NCBI RefSeq assembly: GCF_000423925.1
Contig: NZ_KE384106.1
Span: 1-64,000, forward strand
Origin: Butyrivibrio sp. VCD2006
GTDB taxonomy: Bacteria > Bacillota > Clostridia > Lachnospirales > Lachnospiraceae
DNA: 64,000 nucleotides
Reading direction: 5' to 3'
Shown: in pieces, positions 43,109-51,967 of the stretch
How the letters are laid out: each line of letters starts with the position of its first letter
How positions within the stretch are numbered: position 1 is the stretch's first letter
Notes under the pieces: model-generated
Databases searched by the model: none
What the model saw: the letters and a program-made list of their open reading frames with translations, nothing else
Told to the model about the DNA's origin: nothing
Program-made: the position numbers and the translations under genes

Positions 43109-45880
43109 TTGAGAAAAAGAATTTGGGAAAAAAGTGTTGTTGCACTTGCACTGAGCGCTGCTCTTGTAGGACAGAGCTTTGCTCCAATTAGTGCTCAGGC
43201 TGAGGGAATTAATGACGAGAGTATAGTTCTTGAAAGTGAGATTCCTGAGGCTGATACAACAGATAGCCTTTCAGATGGGGATAATACTGAAGGCTTGGAA
43301 GTATCTGAGGGAACTACAGAGAATACAGAAGTTAGTGAAAGTGAGTCTGCAGAGTCAGCTCAGAGTTCAGATGAAAATGCTGAGGCTGCTGAAGCCAACA
43401 GTTCTGATGAAAACACAGAATCAGCTGATAGCAATGCTTCTAGTGAGAATTCAGATGATGCACAGAATGCGGAATCAACTGAGAGTAGTGAAGATGCTTC
43501 TGACAGCAATGAAAATGCTGCAGTAGAAGGAGATACTTCTTCTGAAAACACAGAAGAAACCGAGAATATTGCAAAAGAAGATGCAGAAGCTGCAGAGAAT
43601 CCCGAAGAAGCAGTTTCAGATGGAAATGCAGAGGAAAAGGAAGCGGCTCCTTCAGTATCCGATGGTGATGCCAAGGAATCTACAACCGGTGCTTTTGATT
43701 ATGAGGAGCATATTTCAGGATATACAATTAAGCTTCACGCTGAGGAAGGAATCATTCCGGAAGGCACCGAAGTAAGTATAAAGAAGGTTACAAAGGTTGC
43801 GGGACAGAAGGTTGATGATCTTGTTAACGATGCTCTTCCTGCTGAATCTGCAGTTTATGATTCTGCTTCCTTTGATATAACACTTTTAAAGGATGGTCAG
43901 GAATTTGAACCTGAAGGAGTAGTTTCAGTTGAAATAACTCTTGATGAAGAGCTTTCTAATGCAAACAGTGAAAGTGATTCTACAACAGTTCAGGTATTCC
44001 ATATTGAGGACGATGCCACAACTACCGAGATTCCGGCAGATGTTGTAGATAATGCAACTGATGTTTACAGTGATACCGAAGAGACCGTAGTAAGCTATGA
44101 CGCAGAAAGCTTTTCTGTTTACGACGTGGCTGTTGTTTTGAATTTCGAAACATCTGATGCGGTTGCAGAAGTTAATCCTGTATATAAAAATAGAATTGAT
44201 GTAAGTCAGAGCGAGCTTGATAATCTTGCATCAACGCTTGATTCAACAGTACACGTTAAGTCTCTGCTTGCTTCAAACGGTAAATGCACTTCTGTTCAGG
44301 AAATGGCTGAGGTTGCGAGAAACGCCATCAAGGCGAGACAGAATGTTGTAACAATGGATTTCATGCTTCCCGGCTTACTCGGTGTATCTACACTTATTAA
44401 TGCAATGTATCCCATCATTTGGGAACATACAGGAGTACCTAACGAAGGTGACTACGTAAGATGGGCTTTTATTGAGATATCCAGACAGGGTACAATTGCC
44501 TATGCAGGCGATGTAACATACGGAACACTTCAGCTTTCATTTACATTTACACATGATGCTGCACAGGAAATAGCAACTACAAATAAGATAAATGAGATCA
44601 TAAATACATATAATTTAAATTCCGGAAGTGATTACGATAAGATTAAAAAGACATATGAGTATATAACAAAAAATATTTCATATGATCACGATTGTGCCAG
44701 AAATTCCACCTTATATGGGAATCATATTGGCTACTCGTGTTACTCGGCTGCAGTAACAAAACATACTGTATGTGAAGGATATGCACTCCTTTTCTACAGG
44801 ATAATGCTTACTCTTGGTATTGATTCAAGACTTATCTCCGGTTTAGCATATGCTTATGAGTCTGATTCAGGTCATGGCTGGAATATAGTACAGCTCGGTG
44901 ATCTCTATTATTATCTTGATGCTACCTGGGATGCTTATGATCCCAGACCCGGATATAACACGCCTGCTAAAAAAGTGCATTTCCTTAGAGGAAGCAGAAA
45001 AGATACTAGTATTGGATTTGATTTTGACCAGGAAGAGCACATAAGATATGACGAGTGCAATACTCCTGATTTCCTTAGAATTTATCCTGTAAGTGCTACG
45101 GATTATACATCAACTCCCAGCTTTGTTAAGCCTGATTCTGTTGCTATAAGCCAGGCCAGTGCAACTATAGGTGTTGGTGGGTTCCTTCAGCTTTCAGCAA
45201 CATGCCTTCCTGCTAATGCTGCACAGGGAGTGAGATGGAATTCTTCCGATACTACAGTAGCTTCTGTAAGTGATTCAGGCTTTGTTGCGGGTTTAAAAAA
45301 TGGTGAGTGCGAAATCTTCGCAACGTCCATTTATGGTGGTAAAAAGGCTAAATGCCGAGTCCTCGTAACTGACGGACAGGTTAAAATGCTTAATATTGCG
45401 ACAAACAAAATCACTGTTTTCGCAGGATCAAAAGCACAGATAAATTGCACCGTATTCCCTGAATGGGCAGATATTAGAACTGTTTCATTCAAATCAAGCA
45501 AAAAGTCCGTTGCAACGGTCAATAAGAGCGGTGTTATTACCGGTAAGAAGCCAGGAAAATGTACTATTACATGTTCTGTTTCCGGTGGAACTGCCGCAAA
45601 GAAAATAACCGTAGTTGTTAAGAAGGCCAAGAGAGTAAAGAAGGTTAAGCTTAACAAGAAAAAGCTAAAGTTATCTGTTGGCCAGACATACAGGCTTAAG
45701 GCAAAAATAAAACCCAAGAAGGCTACAAACAAGAGCGTAACCTGGAAGAGCAGTAAACCCGGTGTTGTAGCTGTTGATGCTAATGGTAATCTGGTAGCCT
45801 TGAGTAAAGGAACAGCAAAGATCACAGTTAAAACTGTTGATGGTAAGAAAAAGGCAACCTGCAAAGTAAAAGTAAAATAA
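43109..45880 (+). CDS. Secreted transglutaminase-like protein with Ig-like repeats
   Basis: This 923-residue protein has an N-terminal signal peptide (about 1-32, ending SAQAEG). An acidic low-complexity stretch of Ser, Glu, Ala, Asn and Asp follows (about 35-200), then a beta-rich region. A transglutaminase-like domain has the triad C555, H589 and D604. Three Big_2 Ig-like domains end it (about 675-923), the last two very rich in lysine. There is no sortase motif, so attachment may be through charge. The family includes proteases and wall-active enzymes. The target is unknown. The TTG at 43109 follows AAAGGAAA. A GTG at 43076 has no ribosome site. Confidence 0.85.
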   Translation: MRKRIWEKSVVALALSAALVGQSFAPISAQAEGINDESIVLESEIPEADTTDSLSDGDNTEGLEVSEGTTENTEVSESESAESAQSSDENAEAAEANSSDENTESADSNASSENSDDAQNAESTESSEDASDSNENAAVEGDTSSENTEETENIAKEDAEAAENPEEAVSDGNAEEKEAAPSVSDGDAKESTTGAFDYEEHISGYTIKLHAEEGIIPEGTEVSIKKVTKVAGQKVDDLVNDALPAESAVYDSASFDITLLKDGQEFEPEGVVSVEITLDEELSNANSESDSTTVQVFHIEDDATTTEIPADVVDNATDVYSDTEETVVSYDAESFSVYDVAVVLNFETSDAVAEVNPVYKNRIDVSQSELDNLASTLDSTVHVKSLLASNGKCTSVQEMAEVARNAIKARQNVVTMDFMLPGLLGVSTLINAMYPIIWEHTGVPNEGDYVRWAFIEISRQGTIAYAGDVTYGTLQLSFTFTHDAAQEIATTNKINEIINTYNLNSGSDYDKIKKTYEYITKNISYDHDCARNSTLYGNHIGYSCYSAAVTKHTVCEGYALLFYRIMLTLGIDSRLISGLAYAYESDSGHGWNIVQLGDLYYYLDATWDAYDPRPGYNTPAKKVHFLRGSRKDTSIGFDFDQEEHIRYDECNTPDFLRIYPVSATDYTSTPSFVKPDSVAISQASATIGVGGFLQLSATCLPANAAQGVRWNSSDTTVASVSDSGFVAGLKNGECEIFATSIYGGKKAKCRVLVTDGQVKMLNIATNKITVFAGSKAQINCTVFPEWADIRTVSFKSSKKSVATVNKSGVITGKKPGKCTITCSVSGGTAAKKITVVVKKAKRVKKVKLNKKKLKLSVGQTYRLKAKIKPKKATNKSVTWKSSKPGVVAVDANGNLVALSKGTAKITVKTVDGKKKATCKVKVK

Positions 45881-45907
45881 ATTTCAAGTAGTAAAAGAGG
45901 AATCACA

Positions 45908-46411
45908 ATGAAAATAGCTGTTTATCCCGGAAGCTTTGATCCCATAACATTGGGGCATCTGGATATTATTAGAAGAGCCTCCGCAATGTTTGATAAGCTG
46001 GTGGTTGTTGTCAGTGTCAACACAGCCAAGAGTCCGTTGTTTTCAGCAGATGAACGTGTTAAGATGATTAAAGAAGCAGTCAAGGATTTAAGCAATGTTG
46101 AGATTGATTGCTATGAAGGTCTTATCATTGATTACTGTAAGGAAAAGAACATTAAGATTCTTTTGAGAGGTCTTAGAGCTATTACGGATTTTGAATATGA
46201 ATTACAGATAGCTCAGACGAATAAGGCATTTTCACATAATGAGGTGGATACGGTATTTTTGACGACAAGTCTTGAATATGCATACCTCAGCAGTTCAACT
46301 GTTAGAGAATTTGCCAGCTTTCACGGGGACATAAGTCGTTGCGTTACAGATTATGTTGCGCAGAAGATTTATGAAAAATATGGGTATGATAAACAGGCTA
46401 TTGGGGGGTGA
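45908..46411 (+). CDS. coaD: Phosphopantetheine adenylyltransferase
   Basis: This 167-residue hexameric enzyme makes dephospho-CoA from 4'-phosphopantetheine and ATP in CoA synthesis. It has YPGSFDPITLGHLDII with the TxGH nucleotidyl motif (about 15-18) and the LSSSTVRE motif (about 127-134). The length is typical. GAGGAATC precedes the ATG. The next gene starts 6 nt after its stop. Confidence 0.95.
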   Translation: MKIAVYPGSFDPITLGHLDIIRRASAMFDKLVVVVSVNTAKSPLFSADERVKMIKEAVKDLSNVEIDCYEGLIIDYCKEKNIKILLRGLRAITDFEYELQIAQTNKAFSHNEVDTVFLTTSLEYAYLSSSTVREFASFHGDISRCVTDYVAQKIYEKYGYDKQAIGG

Positions 46412-46416
46412 GAATA

Positions 46417-47067
46417 ATGAGCAGTAGAATTGAACAATGTATTGATGAGATTGAGACATTCATTGATAGCTGCAAGTATCAGCCACTGTCACGTACGAAC
46501 ATCATTGTTAACAAGGAGGAGATCGATGAGCTTTTAAGAGAGCTTAGAAGCAAGACTCCCGAAGAGATCAGAAGATATCAGACAATAATCAGTAATAAAG
46601 AGGCTATACTTGAGGATGCCCGCAAAAAGGCAAAGGATCTCATTGATAAAGCTACAGAGCAGACACATGCAATGATCAATGAGCATGATATTATGCAACA
46701 GGCTTATGCACAGGCGAATGAAGTTATTGCTCATGCTGCTAAGCAGGCAGAAGAGATTTTAACTAAATCCACTAATGAAGCTAATCAGATGAAGGCAGCG
46801 GCTGTAAGCTATACAGATAACCTTCTTGCTGAGGTAGAGGTTATAGTTAATAAGGCAATAGAGACAACCAATGCCAATACAACTTCCTTCCTTAGAGATC
46901 TGACTGCTTATAGTGAGACTATAAAGTCCAATAGAGCGGATCTTGTACCGCCCAGTGTTAATCCTTCAAATGTTAAGGAGAAGCCGAAAGCATCTGCTAG
47001 TATGGCAGAGGTTACACCTGAAATACCATTTGATGAAAATGCGGATTTAAATCTTGATATGCTGTAA
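46417..47067 (+). CDS. Coiled-coil hypothetical protein
   Basis: I do not recognise a named family with certainty. The 216 residues are mostly helical: a short N-terminal part, then an alanine- and glutamate-rich coiled coil (about 50-160), which is why such proteins are often labelled V-ATPase subunit H-like or DivIVA-like, and a proline-bearing acidic tail. No signal peptide or membrane segment is seen. The ATG at 46417 follows GGGGGG. It sits between coaD and a terminator. Confidence 0.7.
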   Translation: MSSRIEQCIDEIETFIDSCKYQPLSRTNIIVNKEEIDELLRELRSKTPEEIRRYQTIISNKEAILEDARKKAKDLIDKATEQTHAMINEHDIMQQAYAQANEVIAHAAKQAEEILTKSTNEANQMKAAAVSYTDNLLAEVEVIVNKAIETTNANTTSFLRDLTAYSETIKSNRADLVPPSVNPSNVKEKPKASASMAEVTPEIPFDENADLNLDML

Positions 47068-47111
47068 TTTGTATTATAGATTACACATTTCATCTATCGT
47101 TGCTAATTATA

Positions 47112-47150
47112 TAGCTGCCGGTGATCTGATCATACGGCAGCTATTATTTT
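47112..47150 (+). terminator. Terminator after the coiled-coil gene
   Basis: Stem TAGCTGCCG (47112-47120) / CGGCAGCTA (47135-47143), 14-nt loop, followed by TTATTTT. Confidence 0.75.
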
Positions 47151-47180
47151 AACAATCGAAGTGATTCGAAAAAGGGATAT

Positions 47181-47888
47181 ATGAGATTAGATAAGTTTTT
47201 AGGATCCTGCGGACTTGGAAGCAGGAAGCAATTAAAAGAATATGTAAAAAACGGTATGGTTACCGTAGACGGTGAAGTGGTTTCAAAGTCTGATATCAAT
47301 ATTGATCCGGCCAAAAATGAGATAATATTTTCCGGCGAAAATCTCACTGAGAATTACAAGGAATTCAGATACTATTTGCTTAATAAGCCTCAGGGAGTTG
47401 TTTCTGCAACAAGGGACAACCATGATGAAACAGTTCTTGATCTTATAGATGTAGGTTTTGACAATAATCTTGCACCTGTAGGACGTCTCGATAAGGATAC
47501 CGAAGGTCTTTTGATAATTACAAATGACGGTAAACTTGCTCACAAACTTCTTTCTCCCAAGAAGCATGTTGAGAAGGAGTATGAGGTTCATACAAGGGAT
47601 CCGTTATCTGATAAGGATATTAAGAAGCTTGAAGAGGGTGTGGATATCGGAGATGATGAGCCGACACTACCTGCTAAATCTTTTATTGAAAACACGGATG
47701 GAGAAGATGTCTTACATCTGATAATTCATGAGGGTAGATTTCATCAGGTAAAAAGAATGCTTGAAGCTGTCGGCAATGAAGTTGTATTTTTGCGCCGTAT
47801 AAGAATGGGTGGATTGGTTCTTGATCCTGATCTTAAACCGGGGGAGTATAGAGAGCTGTCTGATGAGGAGCTTAAGCTCTTAAAATAA
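47181..47888 (+). CDS. RsuA/RluB-family rRNA pseudouridine synthase
   Basis: This 235-residue enzyme has an S4 RNA-binding domain (about 1-60: MRLDKFLGSCGLGSRKQ) and the pseudouridine synthase core with catalytic GRLDKDTEGLL (about 101-111, Asp at 104). The RsuA branch modifies 16S U516 and the RluB/E/F branch modifies 23S. The short length and overall form fit RsuA best, but the branch is not certain. AAAGGG precedes the ATG. Confidence 0.88.
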   Translation: MRLDKFLGSCGLGSRKQLKEYVKNGMVTVDGEVVSKSDINIDPAKNEIIFSGENLTENYKEFRYYLLNKPQGVVSATRDNHDETVLDLIDVGFDNNLAPVGRLDKDTEGLLIITNDGKLAHKLLSPKKHVEKEYEVHTRDPLSDKDIKKLEEGVDIGDDEPTLPAKSFIENTDGEDVLHLIIHEGRFHQVKRMLEAVGNEVVFLRRIRMGGLVLDPDLKPGEYRELSDEELKLLK

Positions 47889-47905
47889 AAGCATTTGAGG
47901 TAGAT

Positions 47906-48508
47906 ATGAAAAAAGTAGCAAAGGGTAATTTTGGATATATAGAGTATAATCGTAAATTCGCAGCAATCAGAACAATAGTGGCACTTATTATTTGCCTTAT
48001 CATCTTTTTCACAGGTCTGATAATTTACCATTCAAACAAGAGCGCATTCAGTATTATCGCAGCTCTTGGATGCCTGCCTACGGGACTGAGCGCTGTTAAT
48101 ATGATCATGTATATGAAGGCTCATCCCTGTTCAAAAGAAGCTTATGACATAATAGAGTCACATAGAAACGGACTTCTTATCAGATATGATCTTGAAATGA
48201 CAAGTTACGAGGAAAACTATAGTATAGCGGCTGCAACTGTACTTGATAAGAATGTTGTATGCTTTACCGAAAATAAAGCACTTGATGTTGCAAATTGTGA
48301 GAAGCATATCAGAAACCAGATATCTCAGAGTGGTTATAGCAATTATACCGTTAAAGTTTTCAAGGATATAAATGCGTTCTGCACTCGTCTGGATCAGCTT
48401 GAACAGATCAGAAAATCAAAGAATATCGATCCTCAGGCTATTGAGGATTCCTGGGTACCGGGTACGGTTGAGACCTGTGCTTTGGTTTTACTTTCGGTTT
48501 CATTATAA
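47906..48508 (+). CDS. Small membrane protein, unknown function
   Basis: This 200-residue protein has two membrane helices close to the N-terminus (about 22-42 and 48-70) and a cytoplasmic part of about 130 residues, with mixed alpha/beta sequence and four cysteines. I do not recognise the family. GAGG lies upstream of the ATG. It sits between two pseudouridine synthase genes and is co-directional with both, with gaps of 17 and 10 nt, so it is in the same transcript. Confidence 0.75.
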   Translation: MKKVAKGNFGYIEYNRKFAAIRTIVALIICLIIFFTGLIIYHSNKSAFSIIAALGCLPTGLSAVNMIMYMKAHPCSKEAYDIIESHRNGLLIRYDLEMTSYEENYSIAAATVLDKNVVCFTENKALDVANCEKHIRNQISQSGYSNYTVKVFKDINAFCTRLDQLEQIRKSKNIDPQAIEDSWVPGTVETCALVLLSVSL

Positions 48509-48518
48509 AGAGCGTGAT

Positions 48519-49568
48519 ATGAAAGAGATTAAGATTGATAATAATTCATCGGGAAAGAGATTGGACAAATTTCTGGGAGGCTATTTTTCTGAATGCTCCA
48601 TGGGATTTCTCTTCAAGATGCTAAGAAAAAAGAATATTACACTTAATGGCAAGAAAGCGACCGGAAAAGAGTTACTTAATAACGGAGACACTATTTCGGT
48701 CTTTTTTTCGGATGATACATTTTATAAATTTGCCAATAAGCATGTGAGCTCAGATGAAACCGCAAATAACACATCCGAGTATATAAAGGCTTACGAAAGA
48801 TTCGGAAAGCTTGATATTGTCTATGAGGATGAGAATATTCTGCTTCTCAATAAGCCTGTAGGTATCCTTTCCCAGAAGGCAGAAGTTAAGGATGTAAGCA
48901 TCAATGAGTGGCTTATAGGATATCTTCTTAAAGAAGAAGTAATCAGTCCTGAAAATCTCGGTACCTTTAGGCCTTCTGTATGCAACAGGCTTGATAGGAA
49001 TACTTCGGGACTCCTTATATGTTCAAAAAGTCTTGTCGGAGCCAGAAAAATGGCGGAGGTTCTAAAGGACAGAAGTCTACATAAATATTATAAGACCATA
49101 GTCGTTGGAAGAATTTCCGAAGACTCGCATCTGTCAGGCTATTTGTATAAGGATAAAAAGACAAATAAAGTGACACTTTTTGATAAGATACCGGATAAAA
49201 ATGCTGTAAACTCTGCTGACTATTCCCCTATAGAGACATCCTTTAAGGTGCTCTCACACGGGGCCTTTTCCTATGATGGGAAACAGCAGGAGCTCACAGA
49301 GCTTGAAGTGCTTCTTCATACCGGTAAAACACATCAGATTCGGGCACATCTTTCATCCACAGGTCATCCCATAATTGGAGATGGCAAATATGGAAAAGAG
49401 GCCATAAATAACTCACTTAGAAATAAGTTTGGGCTTAAGTTCCAATTGCTTCATTCGTATAAATTAGTATTTCCTAAAATAGAAGGAGAGCTTTCATATC
49501 TTTCTGATAAAGTTTTTGAAGCAAATTTGCCTGAGCAATTTAATAATATTGAACGTAGCTGTTTTTAA
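48519..49568 (+). CDS. RluA-family pseudouridine synthase
   Basis: This 349-residue enzyme has an N-terminal S4 domain (about 8-60: GKRLDKFLGGYF) and the RluA-type catalytic domain with NRLDRNTSGLL (about 154-164) and HTGKTHQIRAHL. It makes pseudouridine in 23S rRNA or tRNA. Which site is not readable by eye. The ATG at 48519, ten bases after the previous stop, opens the S4 domain. Upstream in-frame codons lie in the preceding gene. Confidence 0.9.
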   Translation: MKEIKIDNNSSGKRLDKFLGGYFSECSMGFLFKMLRKKNITLNGKKATGKELLNNGDTISVFFSDDTFYKFANKHVSSDETANNTSEYIKAYERFGKLDIVYEDENILLLNKPVGILSQKAEVKDVSINEWLIGYLLKEEVISPENLGTFRPSVCNRLDRNTSGLLICSKSLVGARKMAEVLKDRSLHKYYKTIVVGRISEDSHLSGYLYKDKKTNKVTLFDKIPDKNAVNSADYSPIETSFKVLSHGAFSYDGKQQELTELEVLLHTGKTHQIRAHLSSTGHPIIGDGKYGKEAINNSLRNKFGLKFQLLHSYKLVFPKIEGELSYLSDKVFEANLPEQFNNIERSCF

Positions 49569-49580
49569 TGAGGTAAAAGC

Positions 49581-50114
49581 ATGGCCACATGGAATTCCAG
49601 AGGTCTAAGAGGGCAGACTCTCGAAGAACTGATAAATCGTACAAACGAGAAGTATCAGGAAGATGAGCTTGCCCTTATTCAAAAGATCCCAACACCTATT
49701 ACACCTATAAAAATTGAAAAAGAGACAAGACATATAACACTTGCGTATTTTGACCAAAAAAGTACTGTCGATTATATCGGAGCTGTTCAGGGGATTCCGG
49801 TATGCTTTGATGCAAAGGAATGTGCTCAGGATACTTTTGCTCTTGAAAATATACATCCGCATCAGGTTTCCTTTATGGAAAAATTTGAGAAGCAGGATGG
49901 AGTCGCTTTTTTTCTTATCTATTACACCGGCAAAGGTGAATTCTACTACCTGACATTCAGAGCTCTTAAGAGATTTTGGGACAGAGCATCAGAGGGTGGA
50001 AGGAAAAGCTTTAGATATGATGAACTTGATCCTGAATTCGTAATTTCTGACGATAGCATGGGATACATTCCATATCTTGAATTATTGCAAAAGGATCTCG
50101 ATCAAAGAGATTGA
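49581..50114 (+). CDS. recU: Holliday junction resolvase RecU
   Basis: This 177-residue nuclease is the Firmicute junction resolvase that replaces RuvC. It has NSRGLRGQTLEELI at the N-terminus, the metal-binding core VDYIGAVQGIPVCFDAKEC (Asp...Asp-x-Lys around 60-77) and HPHQ (about 93-96). GAGG lies before the ATG. The next promoter's -35 overlaps its stop codon, so this gene ends the upstream transcript without a visible terminator. Confidence 0.92.
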   Translation: MATWNSRGLRGQTLEELINRTNEKYQEDELALIQKIPTPITPIKIEKETRHITLAYFDQKSTVDYIGAVQGIPVCFDAKECAQDTFALENIHPHQVSFMEKFEKQDGVAFFLIYYTGKGEFYYLTFRALKRFWDRASEGGRKSFRYDELDPEFVISDDSMGYIPYLELLQKDLDQRD

Positions 50115-50139
50115 CAAATAAATTGTATTCCTATAAACT
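50111..50139 (+). promoter_or_regulatory. Promoter of the histidine operon
   Basis: Perfect TTGACA (50111-50116), overlapping the recU stop. The -10 is either TAAACT (50134-50139, spacer 17) or TATAAA (50132-50137, spacer 15). Leader of about 60 nt; no T-box or His attenuator seen. Confidence 0.6.
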
Positions 50140-50205
50140 TAAATAAATTTAATGTAGTAGCAAAGTAGCACGTTAACGCAATAAAGTGTTTTATGGGAGA
50201 CGTTT

Positions 50206-51318
50206 ATGAATCGTAGACTTTTACACACTCCGGAAGGAGTACGTGATTTATATGGAGCTGAATGCAGCGACAGATCATGGGTAAAGAATAAAATCTGCAG
50301 ACGTATGAAGTTATACGGCTTTGAAGAGATTGATACACCGACCTTCGAGTTTTTTGATGTTTTTGCTGAGGAAATCAGCAGTAATAGCGAAAAGGAACTT
50401 TATAAATTCTTTGATCAGGATGGAATGACAATGGTTCTTCGCCCTGATTTCACGCCTTCTGTGGCAAGATGTGTAAGTAAATATTTTTTAGAGGATGATG
50501 AACCTGTAAGATTCTGCTATAGCGGGAAAACCTTCTTAAATACACATAGCCTGCAGGGTAAATTGAAAGAATCTACTCAGATCGGCGCTGAGCTTATGAA
50601 TGATGGTTCAATTTTCGCTGATGCAGAGATGATAGCTCTTTTGGTTGAGGCAATATCGTCTACAGGCCTTAATGATTTCAAAATCAGTATCGGTGATGCA
50701 GATTACTATTATGGAATCTGCGAGGAAGCCGGCATTGATTATGATACTGAGGAATTAATAAGGGAAATGCTTGTTTCAAGGAATGCATTTGCTGCAGACC
50801 TCATCATGGAAGAGTCTGGTATCTCAGAGAAATATCGTGAGCTTATAAAGAACGTTTCAACCTGTATTGGTGATGCAGATGTTCTTGAACAGGCAGGAAA
50901 GCTTGTAAATAACAAGAGATCCCTAATGGCTATAGAGCATCTTCAAAACCTTTATAAGGTTTTATGCAGCTATGGTATCGAGAAGTATATTTCATTTGAC
51001 CTGGGTATGCTCAGTAAATTCAACTATTACACAGGCGTAATGTTCGGTGCTTATACCTATGGCGTAGGAGATGCAATAGCTAAAGGTGGAAGATATGATG
51101 ACCTTCTTGACAGATTCGGTAAGAGTGCGCCTTCCATAGGCTTTATGATAAATCTGGATGATCTGATGAAGGCTCTCTACAATCAGAAGGTATCTCTTCC
51201 TGTACATGATAAAGCTACCGTCATCGAATACACTGAGGACAATTTTAAAGAAGCATTGTCTAAAGCAAAGGACTTAAGAGATCAGGGAAAACGAGTTATC
51301 TTAAAGGGGGCGAAATAA
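50206..51318 (+). CDS. hisZ: ATP phosphoribosyltransferase regulatory subunit HisZ
   Basis: This 370-residue protein is related to the catalytic core of histidyl-tRNA synthetase but is not a synthetase. It activates short HisG. It has LHTPEGVRDLYG at the start, the class II motif 2 region (MTMVLRPDFTPSVAR) and YYTGVMFGAYTYGVGDAIAKGGRYDDLL. The full anticodon-binding domain of HisS is missing, which supports HisZ. hisG follows after one base. Confidence 0.92.
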   Translation: MNRRLLHTPEGVRDLYGAECSDRSWVKNKICRRMKLYGFEEIDTPTFEFFDVFAEEISSNSEKELYKFFDQDGMTMVLRPDFTPSVARCVSKYFLEDDEPVRFCYSGKTFLNTHSLQGKLKESTQIGAELMNDGSIFADAEMIALLVEAISSTGLNDFKISIGDADYYYGICEEAGIDYDTEELIREMLVSRNAFAADLIMEESGISEKYRELIKNVSTCIGDADVLEQAGKLVNNKRSLMAIEHLQNLYKVLCSYGIEKYISFDLGMLSKFNYYTGVMFGAYTYGVGDAIAKGGRYDDLLDRFGKSAPSIGFMINLDDLMKALYNQKVSLPVHDKATVIEYTEDNFKEALSKAKDLRDQGKRVILKGAK

Positions 51319-51319
51319 T

Positions 51320-51967
51320 ATGAATAATCAGGATAGATATCTTACATTTGCCCTCGGAAAGGGACGACTTGTTGAATCTACAATGGAACTTCTGAAAAAA
51401 TGCGGTATACAGTGTGAAGAAGTCACTGATAAGAAGACAAGGAAGCTTATTTTTACAAACGAAGAGTTAAAGCTTAAATTTTTCCTGGCAAAAGGTCCGG
51501 ACGTGCCGACATATGTTGAGTATGGCGCTGCGGATATCGGTATAGTCGGAAAAGATACGATTATGGAAGAAAACCGCAGTGTTTATGAGGTGCTTGATCT
51601 GGGCTTTGGAAAATGCAGAATGTGTGTCTGCGGCCCTGAATCAGCAAGAGAACTGCTGGATCACCATGAAATGATCAAGGTTGCAAGTAAATATCCAAAC
51701 ATTGCAAAGGACTATTTCTATAACAGAAAGAACCAGACAGTCGATATAATAAAGCTTAATGGCTCAGTTGAGCTTGGTCCTATAGTTAACCTATCAGACG
51801 TAATAGTTGATATTGTTGAGACAGGCAGTACGCTTAGAGAAAACGGACTTACCGTACTTGAAGAAATCTGCCCTCTTTCAGCAAGAGTAATTGTTAATCA
51901 GGTTAGTATGCAGATGGAAGCTGAGAGAATTCACAAGCTAATTCGTGAGATGAAGGAGAATCTATAA
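51320..51967 (+). CDS. hisG: ATP phosphoribosyltransferase catalytic subunit, short form
   Basis: This 215-residue enzyme starts histidine synthesis by joining ATP and PRPP. It has the periplasmic-binding-like two-lobe fold: FALGKGRLVESTMELL, ADIGIVGKD, and the PRPP loop VDIVETGSTLRENGL (about 154-168). The C-terminal regulatory domain of long HisG is absent, so it depends on HisZ, encoded directly upstream. Its last base is the first of the hisD ATG, so translation is coupled. Confidence 0.95.
   Translation: MNNQDRYLTFALGKGRLVESTMELLKKCGIQCEEVTDKKTRKLIFTNEELKLKFFLAKGPDVPTYVEYGAADIGIVGKDTIMEENRSVYEVLDLGFGKCRMCVCGPESARELLDHHEMIKVASKYPNIAKDYFYNRKNQTVDIIKLNGSVELGPIVNLSDVIVDIVETGSTLRENGLTVLEEICPLSARVIVNQVSMQMEAERIHKLIREMKENL

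Noticed and set aside
43360-43674. Minus-strand reading frame of 104 codons, rich in Ser and Ala
   Set aside because: It is the antisense shadow of the acidic low-complexity part of the secreted protein.
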